Below are positions 51,950-64,000 of a stretch of 64,000 nucleotides of DNA, piece after piece (position 1 is the first letter of the stretch; the number at the start of each line of letters is the position of its first letter). The stretch lies in the NCBI GenBank assembly GCA_024529925.1, contig JAFEUB010001215.1:906001-970000 (forward strand), given 5' to 3'. Source of the stretch: Ophthalmolycus amberensis. Its lineage: Eukaryota > Chordata > Actinopteri > Perciformes > Zoarcidae. Both the position numbers and the translations under genes were made by a program. The notes beneath the pieces are model-generated. The model was not told where the DNA came from. It saw nothing but the letters and a program-made list of their open reading frames with translations, and ran no database searches.

Positions 51950-53569
51950 CAGATCATATATCATATCTTTGAGGCCGAAGTTGAGATAAGCATACCAACC
52001 AGTAATGCAAGTGATGATGCCTGCAGTGGGATGGGCGCCAGCTATATCACTCTGTGTTCTCCTACAGCACATAGGATGCAGCTGAAGAGGAGGTAATTAG
52101 AGGATGCGCTGACTGCATGTTCATAGACTCCTCTCTGTGACATTTCCTTTGTGCGCCGTACGTGTGAGTGCATCAGTCCCAGGGGATATGTGCTGTCTCT
52201 TGCTTGTGGGTAATTATGGGTAATGTAGGATGACAAAGGAGCAGTCACATAAACAGCAAAGGGGACGGCTACACAGACTAAAGGCACCCTGATTAATACT
52301 GAACTGTATTCTGGAAGTATAGGCACATACTCCCACACACTGTATAAGCACAGAGGCAGACACACACCATGAATGTCAACACTCAGCAGGTAATGGAGGT
52401 GTGCATTACAGCAGCTCATCGTGGCCCCTCAGTAACCGCACATTCTGCTCGTGGAGCATGCTCTATATAGCATAACGTCTCATCAGCTGTGATCACTGTG
52501 AGACCATTAGATTGTGTTCGTCAGACGGGAAGTGAAATCAGATACTGCACAGCATGTATGTTCGCCCCTGTATGTCTGTGTGTTGCCTCTCTGCATGAAG
52601 CACCAGAGCCATCTCAGTGTGACCATGTGTTTGTATTTCTATCCAGCCAGGAGAGGCAATTTAGCCTGCTCGACGCGCAGCAATTATGCGTCGGCAAATA
52701 TACCCACGAGAAAACCACTATGGAACAACAGCGGATGTCTTTTTTGACGACTAAACAGACCTCTATCCATCCACGTCAGGAGATATTACAACAACTGCAA
52801 AAATATGTATTCTCCCTAATATACAGTGATGAATGTGTTTGTGCTGTAACGCACCATGCTACTGTGTGTTCCTTGGTTTGAAGCTGCCAAAGCATCAGCC
52901 GGCAGCCGGTTGAAAACAATACCGGCGTCACTGTCGCGGCTCGCAATTGTTGAGTCTTAACGGTGCTGGTATGCAGATTTTTTTTTCTTCCAGATTATCT
53001 TATTGTAACATAAAGACTGGAGCAGGGAGAAAATGGCTGGCCTGGCTTTTAAGTTATTTGGTGTGAGATTTAAGAAGAGATTTGGTGTAAAGTTGCTGCA
53101 TTTTATGAGTCGGCCTTCTGTAACATTGCCCACCTGTTTAAAACATTCAGCAGCCAAATGAACTATTTGAAGGCATTTATAGATGAAAGACTGGTCAATA
53201 ATCATGGTCAATAATGAATAAGTAAGGTTGATCAGCATACTTGCTGGCCTCCGGACATCAGTTCCTTAGAGATGCTGAATAATCTGTGGTCGTTTAAAGA
53301 GTTGAAACCAAGCGTGAAAACAGCCTCATTTGATATCTTCTATTTGGCCTATCTTTGATCTTTTTGCTCCATGAACAAAACTATGAATTAGTTTGGTAAT
53401 ATCTATCATTTAGTTAGCCTGATTGTTGTGGCCGCAATAATAGCTTTATTCTCTTGAATGTGATCATGCAGATTTTTCAACCAGCGGTTGTGGCATTAAC
53501 GCCAGCTAGGCAGAATGACAGTTCGTAGTACTACACTGAAGGCTTTTACACAGGTCGCTCTCTTCAGCA

Positions 53570-53940
53570 GGTACCTCTACCATGCGGTCTCCGAATGGAG
53601 TGACGTTGCGCATTGTCACCGCCACGACTGCATGGAAAACGGTTCACACAGGTCCACGGAAAATTGAAACGTCTCGCTCCGTGCACCCTCGGGACAGACC
53701 GTTCTTTCTGATCCCACCCCGTGCACAAATGCACCGCGGGTACGCCAAGGCAGCCTGGCCACGGAGCTACCGAGCACGTTTGGCACGCTCACGACACAGT
53801 TGGCAGGGCGCATCTGTCTGCGCCGCTGGGTCCGTGAAAATAAGAGTCCGCAGTGTCCTCTTGTGCGCAGGGAGCAGCAACCAACCATCGACTTATGGAG
53901 GTACAGAGATACAAACAAACGCTCTGTGCGGAGAGTACTG
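53570..53940. other. Isolated CpG-dense block of unknown origin
   Basis: I count roughly 30 CpG dinucleotides in about 370 bp, far denser than the A/T-rich flanks. Both strands are open for about 120 codons (53582-53941 plus, 53616-53978 minus), as expected from low stop-codon frequency in such DNA, and neither translation resembles a family I know. It could be an orphan CpG island or promoter, or part of a G/C-rich transposable element. Confidence 0.4.
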
Positions 53941-55125
53941 ACAGCTGACGATGAACAATGATGCATCGTTAATAACATGTTGAAGAAAACACCACATACC
54001 AGAGGTAATCAGCCTGGACTTGTGTATATAACAATGTTTGTTCTATTCAGTTTTGACTCAGCCGCAGCACATTCCAGGTTTAAATCTCTATTATATGGAT
54101 CATGTTGTTTATTCTGCTGTAATATAACTTCCATACAAGTTACACATTTGTCAACTGTTAATTTTAAACATAAACATGAAGACCGCTTCCGGTCTTTATG
54201 CTATTCTGACATAACATAACATAACATGCAGCTTCAAATAGACCATACGGATATGAGAGTGGTATCAATCTCCTCAATAAACCTAGAAATAAAAGCTAAG
54301 AAGCATGTATCCCAAAATGTCCATTGAACTATTGCTAATTTTTGAGTGTTGTATGAAAGAGAAAATGTAAATAGTTGGAGGATAATGAGCGACTAAATAA
54401 AAAACACTAAAGATGGGTAAAGATGGGTCAATAAAGTTGACTTTACAGGGAGAAATAAAATGAAATTGAGAAGAGGCTGTGTTGTTTCCCCACGTGTACA
54501 TCAACAAACCTTCATAATATTTCACTCTACAGGAACACAGCAGGAGGTTCAACAGCAACATGGCGTGTGTTTGATCCGGCCATATGACGGATGAAGCAGC
54601 ACTGTTGTGGGGGGTTGAAGGAGCCCTACAATGCAAAACAATACGTCTGACAATCAAAAGTCCAAGTGAAATGAAAATCATGTCAAAGGGATTTCAGATT
54701 GATCATTATCATATTTAATTTCTCAAAGTATGACATATAGGTCAAACAGGTGGATTTGCACCGAAAAAGTGGAAACAACTTCCCACCTTTGGCACATTAT
54801 TACTTGTTTAATCTTGATTTCAACCCCTTTCCCTCAGTCTCTAAGTCCCATATATACAGGATGGTAATCCTATGCTTTCTCCCCCTCTGCCTCTCAGGTT
54901 AGGGAATCAGGAGGCAGCCTCACCAGAATACCCAGAGATCCCCAGGCATAAATCAAACTCCCCTCCTTCTTTATCCATTCCCCTCTCACTCTCCACCCCT
55001 TCCCCCATCTTCTGGCTTTGCCCCTCTCTTCCTGTTTTCATCATTATGCCACAACTCCTTCTCTATTGCTCATGCTGCCTCTTTCTCCGAATAAATATTT
55101 CTCTATTTTCCCCCGTTTACACTGT

Positions 55126-55130
<5 letters not shown>
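53941..55130. other. Non-coding stretch
   Basis: No gene recognised. Includes a short ATAAC tandem near 54209-54226 and a pyrimidine-rich stretch from about 54955 leading into the TC repeat at 55131. Confidence 0.5.

Positions 55131-55158
<28 letters not shown>
55131..55158 (+). repeat. (TC)n microsatellite
   Basis: About fourteen TC units at the end of a longer pyrimidine-rich stretch. Confidence 0.9.
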
Positions 55159-55162
<4 letters not shown>

Positions 55163-55700
55163 CTTTGTCTCAAACGGCGAGAGGATGAGGAGCCACCTGC
55201 CGTGTAGAGCATGAGTGTTAAAATGATTATTCACTGTTAATAAGATTTTGATGCAAAGGGGTCAAAAGTGGAGACAGAAGGAGAGAGACAAATGGGGAAA
55301 GGATGAAAAACTGCAATGTGCTTTATTACAGTTTTTCATCATAGTCACAGACACTAGAACTATTTTGGAGAAATTACCACAAATTGTGTGCGCCTGTACG
55401 TACTTTTATCTGTCCAGTTGCAGTGTGCATTTGCGCGCCACGTTTGGGTGTTAGTGTGTATGAGCGTGCCTTTTGTGTGCACATGGGGGGGCCTTAATTC
55501 CAGCCTCGCCATCTAATTACTTAAATTGTGCTTACAGGTCTTATTGTACTGTACACTTTCCCTTGGAGAGCAATACCCTGTCTTCCTGCTCGCCTGCTGC
55601 ATTAGCAGTAGAAATAAGCACATTAGGCAATTTTGTGCTCCATAATAAGCACCGCACCTGAGGGATGTTTTTGGGTAGAAATGTCTGGACAGAAAGAAAA

Positions 55701-56128
55701 TCCTCCTCCTCCTCCTCCTCCTCCTCCTCCTCCTCCTCCTCCTCCTCCTCCTCCTCCTCCTCCTCCTCCTCCTCCTCCTCCTCCTCCTCCTCCTCCTCCT
55801 CCTCCTCCTCCTCCTCCTCCTCCTCCTCCTCCTCCTCCTCCTCCTCCTCCTCCTCCTCCTCCTCCTCCTCCTCCTCCTCCTCCTCCTCCTCCTCCTCCTC
55901 CTCCTCCTCCTCCTCCTCCTCCTCCTCCTCCTCCTCCTCCTCCTCCTCCTCCCCTCCTCCTCCTCCTCCTCCTCCTCCTCCTCCTCCTCCTCCTCCTCCT
56001 CCTCCTCCTCCTCCTCCTCCTCCTCCTCCTCCTCCTCCTCCTCCTCCTCCTCCTCCTCCTCCTCCTCCTCCTCCTCCTCCTCCTCCTCCTCCTCCTCCTC
56101 CTCCTCCTCCTCCTCCTCCTCCTCCTCC
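55701..56128 (+). repeat. (TCC)n trinucleotide array, 428 bp, with one phase slip
   Basis: About 143 TCC units, broken only by one extra C near 55951-55954 that shifts the phase. The + strand is pure pyrimidine and the minus strand pure purine. Every long proline, serine, leucine, arginine, glycine or glutamate frame here is the repeat read in different phases, not a gene. The 9-mer GACAGAAAG stands close to both ends (55688-55696 and 56129-56137). Confidence 0.97.
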
Positions 56129-56137
56129 GACAGAAAG

Positions 56138-56804
56138 GTTCCTTGTTTTTGTGCCGGCCACCCCGGCCACCCATCAAAGATGATTGCTCTGTGATTTTAC
56201 AATTATTAGTAGATAGGCCAGTTCACCCTTCCAGGAAATTGTTTGCCTCATCTTTTGCGTCAATCGACAGGTCAGATTGCTTCATGTCCCCGAAAACAAA
56301 AGCACTTAAAAGAATACGATGGAGTTTAAGAAGCCCATCTCTATTTCATACACGCCACTCATGTAGTTGTGTAAAGAAAGGCTTGATTGTCATCTTTCTT
56401 CACACTGGACCTAAAGCTCTAGCTTTCCATCAGCTACCACGATGCTACAACAGACCCTAAAACCAATTACAGTCCTTTTAGTAATAAAAAAACCTCTAAA
56501 ACTCTAAAATAAACATGTTTTGCTGCCTTGGAAGCCAGAAGCACTTATTTTTAATGCACCTGAACAGGCCTTAAAAAGGCCCCGGGGGTGAAGGAGGCTC
56601 GTGGCCCCTCTTGAAACACTGAACCCGTCTCATTTAACATGCTTTGTGGGTGTGAATTTATTTTGTGCTGTGTCAACACCAATCATAAAAATACAACCAA
56701 TGTGTTTATGATTAAACTGTTTACAAGAGCACAACATTCCCACTGGTCGCTGCTATGGAGAACTCCAAGAAAACCCCACTCACTCACACACAAAAACAAT
56801 GCAC

Positions 56805-56839
<35 letters not shown>

Positions 56840-57933
56840 CTTGAGATATGTGCATGTGTGGCTCAATTTTCCTGCAAAAACCATTGCCAATAAGCTACGT
56901 TATGCATGCATAAAGGAAGGAAATAAAGAAAGCAGCTGATGAAAGCAGCACACAGGGACTATCGCTGACAGGCAGTATCTCAAGTCATTTAGAAGAGAAA
57001 TTCCCGAGCTGATTACCTTTAAATTAGCTGCTGTTTATAAACTGCATTGCCATTATGTAAGATGAATACTGTCCTGGTAGCCGGGGCTAAATAAAAGCAT
57101 TATTATGTGAAATATCACACCTCTGGTAATTACTAGCAAAGCCAATGAAACCAAAACACCCACACTCAGAACTCGACGTACATACAATATTAGAAAACAT
57201 ATTCAAGGGCCACCCATTAACAGGGGACTTTCACTTCATTGGTTTTAGAAAGGGCCTCTGTTTGGGTGGATTGTGACAGGACGAGGTGCTCCAACACGTG
57301 GACATACCTAATGAGGCGAGACGGCAGGATCGAGAACGTGTGAAGTGTGTGTTTGGAACATAATCACCGGTCCCCGGGTAGTGACAACATCACAACAGCC
57401 ACTGATATAAAGAAAGCAGCCGTGTGTGTGTGTGGGGGGGGGGGGGGACTGGAGGACAGGGAATAGTTGGGGGTGATTTTGTCAAGTGTTTTATCCATCT
57501 TCAAAGCTACTTAAGGGGAGACATAAGGAGAACAGTGGGAGCATTAAGGCTCAAGTGCTTAAACTAACCTTCAGCTTTCATTTCCAAAGTTACATCCTTT
57601 AACAATATCATCCTGCTGAATATGAAAATGCATGCGGCAGCTACGAGACGTGATATATAGGACAAAGAAGCCTCTTTCATAAAAAACGCAGTTTGTGTGT
57701 GCATTTCTGTGTGTGAGCAGAGTACAAAATTTAGCATCGCCTGAATAAAATATTTCCCAGGGGCCTCTCTGCTTGGCGCTTTGCTGGGGGAAAGCCTGGA
57801 GCATCTTTTCACTATCACCCCGAGAGAGAAGAGGAGCATTCATGAAGGGATTAAATGAATTGTCACCCTTCCCCTCCATCTTCCCCAGCAATAACAAGGG
57901 GCTCACAGGGGCTCTCGCTGGACAGTGCAGTGT
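56138..57933. other. Non-coding stretch
   Basis: No gene recognised. Contains a (CA)n run at 56808-56837 and TG plus G14 at 57423-57447, otherwise unique sequence. Confidence 0.5.
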
Positions 57934-57937
57934 CTGG

Positions 57938-58058
57938 GGCCAAGGTTTAGACGGGATCATGTGATCAGATGTGAGGCTGGGCCAAGGTTTAGACGGGATC
58001 ATGTGATCAGATGTGAGGCTGGGGCCAAGGTTTAGATGGGATCATGTGATCAGATGTG
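57938..58058 (+). repeat. 42-43-bp minisatellite, three copies
   Basis: Three adjacent units contain GGCCAAGGTTTAGAC (GAT in copy 3) and GGGATCATGTGATCAGATGT. The period is 42 bp between copies 1 and 2 and 43 bp between copies 2 and 3. Each unit carries the near-palindrome GATCATGTGATC with a CATGTG E-box core. Confidence 0.9.
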
Positions 58059-58625
58059 TGAGTTTGTGTGTTGTTGGACAACGCTGGTTTCCGGGTTGTT
58101 GCCATGGGGCAAGGTTTCAGTCACACTACAGTATACTGCTTTGAACACAAGGATCAGTTTGACTCGATACTGACCCTTCATCGGAAATATCTTTAGCAGC
58201 CAGCAGCCAGTGTAAACTGCTTCATTAGTGGAGACTCAGAAAGAAGGACGACGGAACCAAAATAGCTTCCAATCTGTTCCTATTAACAGATTTATTTTTA
58301 TTTTTTATAATGTGTTCTTAAAAGGATATTTCGCCACTTCATTCCACATCAAATCATCATCTCCCAGCTGTGCACATTAGAGAGATCAAAGGTAAGATAG
58401 AAGGCTGTCAAAAATCAAAAGGAGAAGTGTGATGTTTCCTCGGGGCGTGTTTTTTTTTCTTTTTTTACTTCTTCTGTGCTAAAATACCATAAAACCAACA
58501 AGATGTAGTAACGGTGCTGCACCTTGCCAGGCTGGTTCAATCTAGTGTGCATCAACTCATTTTTTCATCTGCAAATAAATCAATGAAACTAAATGCAATT
58601 CAATTCTTAACTGTATAGAACAGTT

Positions 58626-59072
58626 TACAGCGATGCTAGTGAGGCTGTGCTTAGGCACAGCAGTGCTTAGAACTAAATGCTAAGGCTAGCATTGGCAATA
58701 ACTCATAGTGACAATGCTAAGGCGCTGGTGTTTTGCAGGTATAATGTTGTGTGTTAGCATGCTAACAGTTGCTAATTAGCATTTAACACAAAATACAGCG
58801 GAGGCCATTAGTTTTGCGAGTCTTGGATCACCAAAGACATTCAATTCAATTCAATTCAATTCATTTTTGTATCGCCCAAGATCACAAATTTGCCTCAGAG
58901 GGCTTTACAATATGTACACATTTGACATCCTTTTGTCCCGGACGTGACTGATTCATCCTCTGGGGATCATGAATCGAAGTACAAAATTGCATGACAATCA
59001 ATTGTATGGTTAGATATTTAATTCTGAACCAAAGAGGTGGATCAACATTGCCATCGAGCCATGTCACCGATT
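58626..59072 (+). mobile_element. Common teleost interspersed repeat, interrupted by a second repeat
   Basis: The outer repeat is recognised by CAGCGATGCTAGTGAGGCTG, TTAGCATGCTAACAGTTGCT, GGATCACCAAAG, then TTCATCCTCTGGGG, ATCATGAATCGAAGTACAAA and ACATTGCCATCGAGCCATG, in the order of a very frequent percomorph repeat (from memory). The GGATCACCAAAG and TTCATCCTCTGGGG parts, normally only a few bases apart, are separated here by about 110 bp of a different element (58839-58948). No coding capacity. Confidence 0.75.
58839..58948 (+). mobile_element. Inserted repeat beginning with an (AATTC)n run
   Basis: A four-unit CAATT run at about 58839-58862 is followed by TTTTTGTATCGCCCAAGATC, ACAAATTTGCCTCAGAGGGC, TTTACAATATGTACA and TGACATCCTTTTGTCCCGG. 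This matches my memory of an abundant percomorph element that usually starts with TTTATTTGTATAGCCCAA. It sits inside the repeat at 58626-59072. Exact ends and a target duplication are unclear. Confidence 0.65.

Positions 59073-64000
<4,928 letters not shown>

Noticed and set aside
53582..53978. Overlapping 119- and 120-codon open frames on opposite strands
   Set aside because: They arise from low stop frequency in a CpG-dense block; neither resembles a known protein.
55541..56460. Long proline-, serine-, leucine-, glycine-, glutamate- and arginine-rich open frames
   Set aside because: All are the (TCC)n array read in different phases on both strands; there are no unique domains and the single-base slip only changes phase.

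Overview
The window is vertebrate nuclear DNA, most likely from a percomorph teleost. Three things point that way: one unmistakable leucine-rich-repeat neuronal gene of the LRRN family, very abundant microsatellites, and degenerate copies of interspersed repeats that I recognise as common in percomorph genomes. There are no bacterial-style operons, CRISPR arrays or prophage-like blocks. Coding density is very low.

The only protein-coding gene I can support is lrrn3, on the + strand. Its whole reading frame lies in one exon at 32229-34358 (709 aa). The protein has a signal peptide, an LRR ectodomain with N- and C-terminal cysteine caps, one Ig domain, one fibronectin III domain, one transmembrane helix and a short tail. 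A 3' UTR runs to a canonical AATAAA at 35510-35515. Upstream there is a strong candidate splice acceptor at 31804-31805 and a second at 31986-31987. Farther upstream are two promoter-like blocks, each ending in a good splice donor: 13119-13398 (CRE-like, CCAAT and TATA-like motifs) and 20380-20892 (CpG-rich, inverted CCAAT boxes). A 43-nt candidate untranslated exon lies between them at 18807-18849. My inference is that these are alternative lrrn3 5' exons, with an intron of about 11-18 kb before the coding exon.

Region by region: 1-13100 is non-coding, with simple repeats, a G30 run and a 45-bp tandem duplication. 13100-32228 is the presumed lrrn3 promoter and 5' UTR/intron territory. 32229-35535 is the coding exon and 3' UTR. 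35536-64000 is a non-coding flank with several old interspersed repeats, a 428-bp (TCC)n tract, a 135-bp (CA)n tract, a three-copy 42-43-bp minisatellite, a nested repeat insertion and an isolated CpG-dense block at 53570-53940.

In mammals LRRN3 sits inside an intron of IMMP2L, which is transcribed in the opposite direction. I looked for IMMP2L-like exons on the minus strand and recognised none, so I cannot say whether this window is intronic to immp2l. I found no convincing tRNA, microRNA, complete transposon or new multigene system. The more unusual observations concern 5' exon structure, the diverged lrrn3 cytoplasmic tail, repeat architecture and homopurine/homopyrimidine DNA.
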